The translations under genes were made by a program, and so were the position numbers. Positions 16,312-26,725 of a stretch of 64,000 nucleotides of DNA are shown here, piece after piece; the stretch's first letter is position 1, and the number at the start of each line of letters is the position of its first letter. Under the pieces are notes generated by a model. The model saw nothing but the letters and a program-made list of their open reading frames with translations. It made no database searches and had not been told where the DNA came from. The DNA lies in contig CAWAWN010000003.1 in the NCBI GenBank assembly GCA_963785815.1, positions 1,302,001-1,366,000 on the forward strand. The letters run 5' to 3'. Source of the stretch: UBA4742 sp963785815. Its GTDB lineage: Bacteria > Actinomycetota > Acidimicrobiia > Acidimicrobiales > Acidimicrobilacustridaceae.

Positions 16312-18929
<2,618 letters not shown>

Positions 18930-18930
<1 letters not shown>

Positions 18931-19361
18931 TGCGCGCCCTGGGCCTGGACCTGGGCTCGCGCCGGATCGGCGTGGCCGTCAGCGATCCCGGGGGTGTGCT
19001 GGCCACGCCCTGCGCGGTGATCGAGCGTTCGGGCGACGAGGCCGCCGACCACCACCGCATCCGGGAGCTGGCGGCCGAGTGGGAGGTGGGACGCATCGTC
19101 GTGGGGCTCCCGCTGTCGCTGGACGGGACGGTGGGCCCGGCGGCGGCCGCCGCCCTGGCCGAGGTCGAGCGCCTGGGTGCCACCACCGACCTACCGGTCG
19201 ACACCTACGATGAACGCTTCACCACCGTCACCGCCGATCGCCACCTGCGAGCCCAGCGGCGGCGCGGCCCGGACCGCCGCCGGGTGATCGACCAGGCGGC
19301 CGCCGCCGTCATGCTCCAGTCGTGGCTCGACGGCCGGCGATCGAACCCCCCTCCCGAATGA
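18930..19361 (+). CDS. ruvX: RuvX/YqgF family nuclease, pre-16S rRNA processing
   Basis: This RNase H-fold protein belongs to the YqgF/RuvX family, linked to 16S rRNA 5'-end maturation and historically called a putative Holliday-junction resolvase. The 143-residue sequence shows LGLDLGSRRIGVAVSD with the first catalytic Asp, VVGLPLSLDGTVGP, and YDERFTTVTA with the conserved Asp-Glu pair. Length is typical. It is translationally coupled to alaS and followed after 7 nt by mltG, the conserved alaS-ruvX-mltG order. Confidence 0.92.
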
Positions 19362-19368
19362 GCGCTCC

Positions 19369-20517
19369 TTGACCGAAACCCTCCAGCCCGACGACGGCGT
19401 GCCGGCCGACGGCCAGTCCGATGCCCTGACGGGCGATTCGTCGGACGGACCGCCGATCGTCTACCTGCCGCCCGAGCGGTCGGTGTGGCGCCGGGCCGCT
19501 CCGGTGGTCGGCACCATCGTGGCGGTGGCCCTGCTCGTGCTGGCCCTGGCCGGCTGGTGGACCGCGCGCCAGGTCAACCCGCCCGACGCCCCCGGGAAGG
19601 CCGTCACGGTGGCCATCCCCGACGGCTCCAGCGACTCCCAGATCGCCTCGGTGCTGGCCGCCCACGGCGTGGTCGCCAACGCCTCGGTCTTCCGCTGGTA
19701 CGTGAAGCTGACCGCCGCCGGCCCGTTCAAGGCCGGCACCTACGACGGGCTGCACGCCCCCGAATCCATGAGCGACGTGGTCAAGCGGCTCGACCGGGCG
19801 CCGCTGCCGCCCGCCACCCGCACCCTGGTCATCCCGGAAGGCCTGTGGCTGAGCGAGATCCGGGCCAAGATCCTGACCACCTTCCCCGAGATGAAGCCGG
19901 CCGACCTCGACCACGCCCTGGCCACGGTCCACTCGAAGTACCAGCCGGCCGGGTCCACCGACCTCGAGGGCTTCCTGTTCCCGGCCACCTACCAGGTGCT
20001 GCTCACCGACGTGGGCAACCCGCAGAAGTTGATCGCCCAGATGGTGACCAAGTTCGACCAGGAAGCGGACAGCCTGAACCTGAACGCCCAGGCCAAGGCG
20101 CTGGGTTACACGCCCTACCAGGTGTTGGCGGTGGCCTCCATGGTCGAGGAGGAGGCCAAGGTGCCCGGCGACCGCCCCAAGATCGCCCGGGTGATCTACA
20201 ACCGGCTGGCCAAGGGGATGAGCCTGGGCCTGGACACCACGGTCGAGTACGCCCTACAGCAGCGCATCCTGAACATCACCAACTCGCAGCTGGCCACCCC
20301 GTCGCCCTACAACACCCGGCTGCACACCGGCCTGCCCCCCGGGCCCATCAGCTCGCCCGGCCTGGCCTCCTTGCAGGCCGCCCTGAACCCCACCCCGGGC
20401 GACTGGATCTACTTCGTGCTGGCCGCCCCCGACGGCAGCCAGTACTTCACCGCCAGCTACAGCGACTTCCAGCGGGCCACGGCCAAGGCCCGGGCCGAGG
20501 GCCTGTTCGGCAAGTGA
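19369..20517 (+). CDS. mltG: Endolytic murein transglycosylase MltG
   Basis: MltG cleaves nascent glycan strands at the membrane and is thought to terminate peptidoglycan elongation. The 382-residue protein starts at TTG 19369. It has a ~45-residue cytosolic N-terminus, one transmembrane helix (APVVGTIVAVALLVLALAGWW), a LysM-like region (VAIPDGSSDSQIASVLAAHGVV) and the YceG catalytic domain. That domain contains DLEGFLFPATYQ and ASMVEEEAKVPGDRPKIARV with the catalytic Glu, then YNTRLHTGLPPGPISSPG. The aroE start overlaps its stop. Confidence 0.94.
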   Translation: MTETLQPDDGVPADGQSDALTGDSSDGPPIVYLPPERSVWRRAAPVVGTIVAVALLVLALAGWWTARQVNPPDAPGKAVTVAIPDGSSDSQIASVLAAHGVVANASVFRWYVKLTAAGPFKAGTYDGLHAPESMSDVVKRLDRAPLPPATRTLVIPEGLWLSEIRAKILTTFPEMKPADLDHALATVHSKYQPAGSTDLEGFLFPATYQVLLTDVGNPQKLIAQMVTKFDQEADSLNLNAQAKALGYTPYQVLAVASMVEEEAKVPGDRPKIARVIYNRLAKGMSLGLDTTVEYALQQRILNITNSQLATPSPYNTRLHTGLPPGPISSPGLASLQAALNPTPGDWIYFVLAAPDGSQYFTASYSDFQRATAKARAEGLFGK

Positions 20518-21395
20518 CGGCTCCGGGCACCACGCCAGGGCGACCGGGGGCGCCGTTGGGCTCGACCCGGGTGGCCGCCGTCATCGGCGATCCGATCCGC
20601 CACTCGCGCTCGCCCCAGATCCTCAACGCCGCCTTCGCCGCCGCCGGGCTCGACTGGGTGTTCGTGGCCTTCGAAGTGGCCGAGGGCCGGGCCGAGGCGG
20701 CCCTGGAGGCCATGCGCACCCTGGGTCTGGGTGGCCTGTCGGTCACCATGCCCCACAAGACGGCGGTGGCCGCCCACCTGGAGGCCGTGACCTGGGGCGA
20801 GCTCTCGTCGTCGGCCCGACGCCTGCGGGCGGTCAACTGCGTGGTGCCCGAGGGCGACGCCCTGGTGGGCCACAACACGGACGGGGCCGGGTTCGTGGCC
20901 TCGCTGGGGGCCGACGCCGGGTTCGCCGTGCCCGGCGCGCGCTGCGCCGTGCTCGGCGCCGGCGGCGCGGCCCGGGCCCTGGTGCTGGGCCTGGCCGAGG
21001 CCGGCGCCTCCGAAGTGGTGGTGGTCAACCGCACGGCGGCGCGGGCCGCGTCGGCGGCCGAGTTGGCCGGGTCGGTCGGTCGGGTGGGCGGGCCCGAGGA
21101 CGTGGTCGGGGCCGATCTGGTGGTCAACGCCACGTCGGTGGGCATGGACGGACGTTCCCTGGCCATCGAGGAGCGCTGGCTGGCGCCCGGCCAGCTGGTG
21201 GCCGACATCGTCATGTCGCCCCTCGACACGCCCCTGCTGGTGGCGGCGCGCGCCAGGGGAGCCGAGACCCTCGACGGCCTGGGCATGTTGGTGCGCCAGG
21301 CCGCGGTGGCCTTCGAGCTGTGGACGGGACTGGCGCCGCCGGTCGACGACATGGTCCGCGCTGCCCACGGGGCACTGGACGCCCACGGGCACTAG
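20514..21395 (+). CDS. aroE: Shikimate 5-dehydrogenase
   Basis: AroE reduces 3-dehydroshikimate to shikimate with NADPH. From GTG 20514 (GTGA overlap with mltG) the product is 293 residues with a ~15-residue N-terminal extension before VAAVIGDPIRHSRSP. Substrate-binding features include LSVTMPHKTAVA with the catalytic Lys and HNTDGAGF with the paired Asp. The nucleotide fold shows VLGAGGAARAL and VVVNRTAARAA. It begins a shikimate cluster that continues with aroCK, aroB and aroQ, interrupted by the DUF4388 and prepilin peptidase genes. Confidence 0.94.
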   Translation: MTAPGTTPGRPGAPLGSTRVAAVIGDPIRHSRSPQILNAAFAAAGLDWVFVAFEVAEGRAEAALEAMRTLGLGGLSVTMPHKTAVAAHLEAVTWGELSSSARRLRAVNCVVPEGDALVGHNTDGAGFVASLGADAGFAVPGARCAVLGAGGAARALVLGLAEAGASEVVVVNRTAARAASAAELAGSVGRVGGPEDVVGADLVVNATSVGMDGRSLAIEERWLAPGQLVADIVMSPLDTPLLVAARARGAETLDGLGMLVRQAAVAFELWTGLAPPVDDMVRAAHGALDAHGH

Positions 21396-21406
21396 ATTCC
21401 CCAAAA

Positions 21407-21425
21407 GGCCCTCTATTCCGGGGCC
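21407..21425. terminator. Weak stem-loop after aroE
   Basis: GGCCC (21407-21411) and GGGCC (21421-21425) pair around a 9-nt AT-richer loop. It lies in the short gap between aroE and the DUF4388 gene and could attenuate read-through. The stem is short, so the call is tentative. Confidence 0.25.
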
Positions 21426-21470
21426 CTGGCTGCCGATGGAGTGGCGTCCATCCCCTTTTCGGAGGTCATC

Positions 21471-22463
21471 GTGGCTCTTCAGGGCACACTCGAAACCTTT
21501 GCCCTTCCCGACGTCCTGCGCCTGCTGGCGTCGACCCACAAGACGGGCCGGCTGCGCCTGACCGGGAGCCACGGATCGGGCTCGCTGTGGCTCGACGGGG
21601 GAGCGATCGTGAGCAGCGAGGCGGCGGCCGCGCCCCTGGCCGACGGCCCTACCGACGTGCTGTTCGAGCTGCTGCGGTTCAAGGAGGGCGACTTCGTCTT
21701 CGACGACGACGCCGTGGCCGACGCCCCGGGCTCACCCACCGGGGTCGAGGATGCCCTGGCCGCCGCCGAGGCCATGCTCGAGGAGTGGAAGTCCATCGAG
21801 GCCGTGGTGCCGTCGCTCGCCGCCTGGGTGTCGCTGCGAGCCGAGCTGCCGGGCGACGAGGTCACCGTCGACGCCGCCCAATGGCGCCAGCTGGTGGCGG
21901 TCGGCGGAGGCACCACCGTGGCGGGGCTGGGTGATCACCTGGGCCTGGCCGAGCTCCCCATCTCCCGTGCCGTCAAGGAGCTCATCGAGGCGGGCCTGGT
22001 CGAGCTGGGCGAGGCGCCGGTGGCGTCGTACGAGCCCACCCCGGCCCCGGCGGCCGAGGGCATCGAGCCGGCGGTCGTCGATCCCGGTCCGGCCATCACC
22101 TTCGATGCCGGCACCCCGACGAGCGACACCCCGCTGCTCACGGTGGTGGGCGACGACGCCTTGGCCGACCCGAGCGTCGCCTCGGCCGAGGAGCGCTTCG
22201 ACCCGTCGGCCCTGATCGTGGAGGACACCGCACCGCCGGCCGCGCCGATGGAGGTCGTGTCGGATGAGGACGACATGGCCGATGCGGCCGAGATCGCCCG
22301 CCAGCTGGCCAACCTGAGCCCCAAGGCGGCCAAGGCGGTGGCGGCCGCAGCCAAGGCCACCACGTCCGAGGAGCGGGAGGCCGCCCTGGCCGAGGTCGAC
22401 GAGACCGAGGACCCGATCAACCGCGGGCTGCTGCTGAAGTTCCTCGGCTCCGTCAACGGCTGA
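21471..22463 (+). CDS. DUF4388 domain protein
   Basis: A 330-residue soluble protein. GTG 21471 was chosen for its GGAGG 5 nt upstream and the family-typical opening LQGTLETFALPDVLRLLA. The DUF4388 (PatA-like) domain covers about residues 1-100, including THKTGRLRLTG and GSLWLDGGAIVSSE. A winged-helix-like segment follows (VAGLGDHLGLAELPISRAVKEL), then an acidic Ala/Pro-rich linker and a helical C-terminus (EREAALAEVDETEDPINRGLLLKFL). DUF4388 proteins are often tied to gliding or type IV pilus signalling. The prepilin peptidase gene next door fits that, but a pilus role is inference. Confidence 0.8.
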   Translation: MALQGTLETFALPDVLRLLASTHKTGRLRLTGSHGSGSLWLDGGAIVSSEAAAAPLADGPTDVLFELLRFKEGDFVFDDDAVADAPGSPTGVEDALAAAEAMLEEWKSIEAVVPSLAAWVSLRAELPGDEVTVDAAQWRQLVAVGGGTTVAGLGDHLGLAELPISRAVKELIEAGLVELGEAPVASYEPTPAPAAEGIEPAVVDPGPAITFDAGTPTSDTPLLTVVGDDALADPSVASAEERFDPSALIVEDTAPPAAPMEVVSDEDDMADAAEIARQLANLSPKAAKAVAAAAKATTSEEREAALAEVDETEDPINRGLLLKFLGSVNG

Positions 22464-22494
22464 TCCGATCCCCAGCGCTGCCGGACGCGGCCGC

Positions 22495-22500
22495 TACCGT
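22495..22500 (+). promoter_or_regulatory. -10 element TACCGT for the prepilin peptidase gene
   Basis: TACCGT ends 8 nt before GTG 22509, consistent with leaderless transcription. Confidence 0.5.
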
Positions 22501-22508
22501 CGCCGCCC

Positions 22509-23210
22509 GTGAACGCCCTGCCCGTCATCTGCGCGCTCCTGGCCATCCCGGCCAGTTGGGCGGCGGGGGTGCTCGTGGATCGCGTGCCCGACCGCCTGGC
22601 CCTGTGGCCGCCACCCGGTCTGCGGGTCACCGGCCAGTACCTGTGGTGCGACCTGGTGATGCTGGGCTCGTTCATCGCCCTGGGCTACCGGTTCGAGTCG
22701 GCTCCGGCCCTGCTGGTGGTGGCCTACCTGGTCTATGCCGCCGCCCTCATCACGGTGTCCGTCGTCGACATCGCCTGCTTCCGGCTCCCGGATCGCATCG
22801 TGCTGCCGGCGTTGGGCCTGGTGCTGGCGTTGGTGGTGGCCGAGTCGCTGCACGCCGGCCACGCCCAGGACATCCTCTACGCCCTGGCCGGGGCCGCCAT
22901 GTACTTCACCATGCTGCTGGTGGTCCACCTCATCTCGCCGGCCGGCATGGGCTTCGGCGACGTGAAGCTGGCCGCCCTGCTGGGTCTCGGTCTGGGCTGG
23001 CTGGGCGCCAGCTACGTCACCGCCTTCGTGCTGGTCGTGTGGGCCCTCGGCGTCGGCGCGCTGGCCGCGTCGGTGGTGGGCATGACCCTGATGGCCATCC
23101 AGGGCCTGCACCGGCGCACCCCCATCCCGTTCGGTCCGTACCTGGCCTTCGGGGCGCTGCTGGTGGTGCTGGTGAGCCCGCACCTCATCACGCTCAAGTT
23201 GAACGCGTGA
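22509..23210 (+). CDS. Prepilin peptidase (A24 family)
   Basis: The 233-residue polytopic protein resembles type IV prepilin peptidases, aspartic proteases that remove prepilin leader peptides in the membrane. The two catalytic Asp motifs are SVVDIACFRLPDRIVLP and GMGFGDVKLAALLGLGLGW, each next to a helix. At least six hydrophobic segments are visible. The N-terminal methyltransferase part with its CxxC zinc site, present in full-length PilD, is reduced to a short non-Cys segment, as in many actinobacterial A24 enzymes. Its substrates are not in this window. Confidence 0.88.
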   Translation: MNALPVICALLAIPASWAAGVLVDRVPDRLALWPPPGLRVTGQYLWCDLVMLGSFIALGYRFESAPALLVVAYLVYAAALITVSVVDIACFRLPDRIVLPALGLVLALVVAESLHAGHAQDILYALAGAAMYFTMLLVVHLISPAGMGFGDVKLAALLGLGLGWLGASYVTAFVLVVWALGVGALAASVVGMTLMAIQGLHRRTPIPFGPYLAFGALLVVLVSPHLITLKLNA

Positions 23211-23269
23211 GGCCGTCGGCCGCCGCCACGGCCCCGGATTCGGGTACGGGCCGCCCGCGGCGGGGCCGG

Positions 23270-23275
23270 TAGCCT
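23270..23275 (+). promoter_or_regulatory. -10 element TAGCCT for aroC-aroK
   Basis: TAGCCT ends 6 nt before ATG 23282; the hexamer and spacing are identical to those of rarA. Confidence 0.65.
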
Positions 23276-23281
23276 GAGGCC

Positions 23282-25129
23282 ATGCTGCGCTTCCTGACCG
23301 CCGGCGAGTCCCACGGGCAGGCCCTGGTGGTCGTGCTCGAAGGACTGCCGGCCGGGCTGTCGGTCACCGTCGAGGACATCCAGGCCGAGCTGGCCCGGCG
23401 GCGGCTGGGGTATGGCCGGGGCCCTCGCATGCGCTTCGAGCAGGACGAGGTGACGATCCTGGCCGGCGTGCGCCACGGCCGCACCCTGGGCTCGCCGGTG
23501 GCGGTCGAGATCGCCAACAGCGAGTGGGAGAAGAAGTGGACCGAGGAGATGTCGCCCGCTCCCGGTGCCACCGCCGCGCCGCTCACCGCGCCCCGGCCGG
23601 GTCACGCCGATCTGGCCGGCATGCAGAAGTACGACTTCGTCGACGCCCGCGACGTGCTCGAGCGCGCGTCGGCCCGCGAGACGGCCGCCCGGGTGGCGGC
23701 GGGGGCCGTGGCCAAGGCCCTGCTGCGCGCCATCGGCATCGAGGTGGTGTCCCACGTGGTGGCCCTGGGGCCGGTGCGGGCCCGCACCGATCAGCGCCCC
23801 ACGCCCGCCGACCTCGACCGGGTCGACGACTCGCAGGTGCGGTGCTTCGACGAGCGGACCGAGGCGGCCATGGTGGCCGAGATCAAGGCGGCGGCGGCCC
23901 AGGGCGACTCGCTGGGTGGCGTGGTCGAGGTGCTGGCCTACGGCCTGCCCGTCGGCCTGGGCAGCCACGTGCACTGGGATCGCAAGCTCGACGCGCTGCT
24001 GGCGCAGGCGCTCATGAGCATCCAGGCCGTCAAGGGGGTCGAGTTGGGTGACGGGTTCGACGTGGCCGCCCGGCGGGGCAGCGAGGCCCACGATCCCATC
24101 CGTTGGGACGCCGACGACCGCACCTACCGCCGCGACACCACCCGGGCCGGGGGCGTCGAGGGCGGCATGAGCACTGGTGAGCTGCTGGTGGCGCATGTGG
24201 CCATGAAGCCCCTGGCCACCCTGAACCGGCCGTCGCTGGGCACCGTCGACACCGTGACCAAGGCGGAGACGGTGTCGTTCCGCGAGCGCACCGACGTCAC
24301 CGCGGTGCCGGCCATGGGGGTGGTGGCCGAGACGATGGTGGCGCTGGTGCTGGCCGGCGAGGTGCTGCGCAAGTTCGGCGGCGACTCCATGGTCGAGCTG
24401 GTGCGCAACCACGCCGGCTTCCTGGCTCAGGTGCAGGCGGCCGCCGACCTGGAGGTGCCGGCCGACTTCCAGGACGCACCCGTCGAACGGGACGCGCCGC
24501 TCAACTGGGACGCCATCGAGGCCTTCGCCGACCTCGACGTGGCCCCCGCCGAGCTGGCCCGCCGGACGGCGGCCGACAGCCGGGTGCGATCCCATGTGGT
24601 GCTGGTGGGCATGATGGGGGCCGGCAAGACCTCGGTCGGTCAGCGCCTGGCCGACGCGCTCGGCCTGTCGTTCGTGGACAGCGATCAACAGGTCGAGGCC
24701 CGCACCGGGCGCACCGTGCGCGACATCTTCGAGGCCGACGGCGAGGCCGCCTTCCGCTTCGAGGAGCGGGCCGCGCTGCGCGACGCCCTGGCTCGGCCCG
24801 AGCCGACCGTCATCGCCGCGGCCGGCGGGGTCGTGCTCGACCCCGACAGCCGCGAGCTGCTGCGCGACCTGCCCCGTCGGGGCGGCCAGGTGGTGTGGCT
24901 CAAGGCCGAACCGGCCGTGCTGGCCGGCCGGGTCGGCACATCCGACCACCGGCCGTTGCTGGCCGAGGATCCCGCCGGCACCCTCGACCGGCTGAACTCC
25001 GAGCGCGAGGCGCTCTACCAGTCGGTGGCCACCATCGTCATCGACGAGCAGCGCGGCACCCGGGTGCTCGACGTGGACCAGGTGGCGGCGGCCGTGCACA
25101 GCCGGCTGGTCGATCCGGGCGGGGTGTGA
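23282..25129 (+). CDS. aroC-aroK: Chorismate synthase / shikimate kinase fusion
   Basis: One uninterrupted 615-residue frame encodes two shikimate enzymes. Residues 1 to ~395 are chorismate synthase (FMN-dependent EPSP to chorismate): FLTAGESHGQALVVVLEGLP, RPGHADLAGMQKYDF, GGVEGGMSTGE and RTDVTAVPAMGVVAE. After a ~40-residue linker the shikimate kinase domain starts near residue 435. It has P-loop GMMGAGKTS (443-451), shikimate-site VDSDQQVEARTG, IFEADGEAAFRFEE and lid motif HRPLL. The usual arrangement is two separate adjacent genes. Internal GTG codons near 24590 lack a ribosome site, so the fusion reading is preferred. aroB overlaps the stop by GTGA. Confidence 0.93.
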   Translation: MLRFLTAGESHGQALVVVLEGLPAGLSVTVEDIQAELARRRLGYGRGPRMRFEQDEVTILAGVRHGRTLGSPVAVEIANSEWEKKWTEEMSPAPGATAAPLTAPRPGHADLAGMQKYDFVDARDVLERASARETAARVAAGAVAKALLRAIGIEVVSHVVALGPVRARTDQRPTPADLDRVDDSQVRCFDERTEAAMVAEIKAAAAQGDSLGGVVEVLAYGLPVGLGSHVHWDRKLDALLAQALMSIQAVKGVELGDGFDVAARRGSEAHDPIRWDADDRTYRRDTTRAGGVEGGMSTGELLVAHVAMKPLATLNRPSLGTVDTVTKAETVSFRERTDVTAVPAMGVVAETMVALVLAGEVLRKFGGDSMVELVRNHAGFLAQVQAAADLEVPADFQDAPVERDAPLNWDAIEAFADLDVAPAELARRTAADSRVRSHVVLVGMMGAGKTSVGQRLADALGLSFVDSDQQVEARTGRTVRDIFEADGEAAFRFEERAALRDALARPEPTVIAAAGGVVLDPDSRELLRDLPRRGGQVVWLKAEPAVLAGRVGTSDHRPLLAEDPAGTLDRLNSEREALYQSVATIVIDEQRGTRVLDVDQVAAAVHSRLVDPGGV

Positions 25130-26202
25130 GCGCCGTGCCCGGCCGGAGCGGGGAGGTCGGGGTGGCCGGCCTGGCCGCGGTCCCCGTGGAGCTGGCCGAG
25201 CGCAGCTACGACGTCCTGGTGGGCGCGGGTGCCATCGATGCTCTGGCCCAGGTCGTGCCCGTCCGGGCCCGGCGGGTGGCGGTGGTCACCCAGGCCGGCA
25301 TCGACGTCGAGGTCGACCCGGGCGTCGAGCACCGCAGCTTCCTCATCCGCCAGGGCGAGGACGCCAAGGACCTGGCCGCCATCGAGGGGTTGTGCCGGGC
25401 CTGGTCGCAGTGGGGTCTGACCCGCAACGACGCGGTCGTGGCCGTGGGCGGCGGCATGGTGACCGACGTGGCCGGCTTCGCGGCCGCCGTCTACCACCGG
25501 GGGATCGACGTGATCCACGTGCCCACCACCCTGTTGGGCCAGGTGGACGCGGCCATCGGGGGCAAGACCGGGGTGAACCTGCCGGAGGGGAAGAACCTGG
25601 TGGGCGCCTACTGGCAGCCCCGGGCCGTGCTGTGCGACACGGCCGTGCTGGCCAGCCTGCCACCGCGCGAGATGCGCAGCGGGCAGGGCGAGGTGGCCAA
25701 GTACCACTTCCTCGACGACGGGCGCTTCGGGTCCACGCCGGTCGAGGCGCTGACCCTTGACGAGCAGGTGGTGCGCTGCGTGCAGATCAAAGCCTCGGTG
25801 GTGGCGGGCGACGAGCGCGAGGGCGGCGGGCGAGCCACCCTCAACTACGGCCACACGCTGGGCCACGCCCTCGAGATCGCCGGCGGGTTCGACCTGCGCC
25901 ACGGCGAGGCGGTGGCCATCGGCCTCGTCTACGCGGCCGAGCTGGCCTTCGCCCTCGGGCGCATCGACTCGACCCGGGTGGCCGAGCACCGTCGGGTGGT
26001 GGGCGCCTACGACCTCCCCGCCGACCTGCCGGCCGACGCCGACCCCGACGAGCTGGTGGCGCTGTTCGCCCGCGACAAGAAGGCGCTCGACGGGGTCACG
26101 TTCGTGCTCGACGGGCCGGCGGGCGTCGAGCCGGTCACCGGCGTCGACCGAGCTGTCATCGACACCGCCTTCGCGGCGATGAGCAGGTCGTCGCGACCTT
26201 GA
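25126..26202 (+). CDS. aroB: 3-Dehydroquinate synthase
   Basis: AroB converts DAHP to 3-dehydroquinate using NAD and a divalent metal. The 358-residue product starts at GTG 25126 inside the aroCK stop (an in-frame GTG at 25135 is possible). Visible motifs: VAVGGGMVTDVAGFAAAVYH, VPTTLLGQVDAAIGGKTGVN, GKNLVGAYWQP and the metal-binding HTLGHALE, with a further conserved HGEAVAIG. Length matches the family. Translational coupling to aroCK links four shikimate steps in one transcript. Confidence 0.96.
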   Translation: MSAVPGRSGEVGVAGLAAVPVELAERSYDVLVGAGAIDALAQVVPVRARRVAVVTQAGIDVEVDPGVEHRSFLIRQGEDAKDLAAIEGLCRAWSQWGLTRNDAVVAVGGGMVTDVAGFAAAVYHRGIDVIHVPTTLLGQVDAAIGGKTGVNLPEGKNLVGAYWQPRAVLCDTAVLASLPPREMRSGQGEVAKYHFLDDGRFGSTPVEALTLDEQVVRCVQIKASVVAGDEREGGGRATLNYGHTLGHALEIAGGFDLRHGEAVAIGLVYAAELAFALGRIDSTRVAEHRRVVGAYDLPADLPADADPDELVALFARDKKALDGVTFVLDGPAGVEPVTGVDRAVIDTAFAAMSRSSRP

Positions 26203-26228
26203 GCCAGACCCCTCCCTCTACGAAACTA

Positions 26229-26263
26229 GTGCAGAAGCGTGCCCCGGTGGCACGTTCGTGCAC
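26229..26263. terminator. Imperfect hairpin between aroB and aroQ
   Basis: GTGCA (26229-26233) pairs with TGCAC (26259-26263), and inside it CGTGCC (26238-26243) pairs with GGCACG around a CCGGT loop, separated by a 4-nt internal loop. It occupies most of the 82-nt gap and ends 21 nt before aroQ. It could be an attenuator or terminator for the aroCK-aroB message. Confidence 0.4.
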
Positions 26264-26284
26264 CATCTTGGCGGTGACCGATCT

Positions 26285-26725
26285 ATGAGCGCGCCCATCG
26301 TGTTGCTGTTGAGCGGGCCCAACCTGGCGCTGCTCGGCCAGCGCCAGCCCGAGGTCTACGGCACCGACACGCTGGAGGACCACGTGGCCACGGCCCGGGC
26401 GGTGGCCGAGGCCGGCGGGGCCACGCTCGAGCACGTGCAGTCAGACCACGAGGGCACCCTCATCGAGGCGATCGCCGGGGCCCGCGGTCGTTGCGCAGCC
26501 ATCGTGATCAACCCGGCCGCCTTCACGCACTACGCCTGGGGGATCCACGACGCCCTGGCCGCCTTCGACGGGCCGGTGGTCGAGCTGCACCTGTCCAACC
26601 CCAACGGCCGCGAGTCATGGCGCCACACCTCGGTGGTGGCCCCGGTGGCCACCGGCACCATCGCCGGCTTCGGGGGCCGCGGCTACGCCCTGGCGGTCGA
26701 GGCGGCGCTGGGTTGCCTGACGTGA
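26285..26725 (+). CDS. aroQ: 3-Dehydroquinate dehydratase, type II
   Basis: AroQ converts 3-dehydroquinate to 3-dehydroshikimate. The 146-residue product is typical of the type II enzyme. It shows LLSGPNLALLGQRQPEVYG with the catalytic Tyr, SDHEGTLIEAI, INPAAFTHYAWGIHDAL and VELHLSNPNGRESWRHTS. ATG 26285 was preferred over an upstream ATG at 26258, which would place coding sequence in the hairpin. Type II enzymes are the actinobacterial norm. pepP overlaps the stop by GTGA. Confidence 0.94.
   Translation: MSAPIVLLLSGPNLALLGQRQPEVYGTDTLEDHVATARAVAEAGGATLEHVQSDHEGTLIEAIAGARGRCAAIVINPAAFTHYAWGIHDALAAFDGPVVELHLSNPNGRESWRHTSVVAPVATGTIAGFGGRGYALAVEAALGCLT

Noticed and set aside
23282..25129. Sequencing frameshift joining separate aroC and aroK genes
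   Set aside because: Both domains keep family motifs in one frame, and the linker shows no compensating frame change or buried stop-start overlap.
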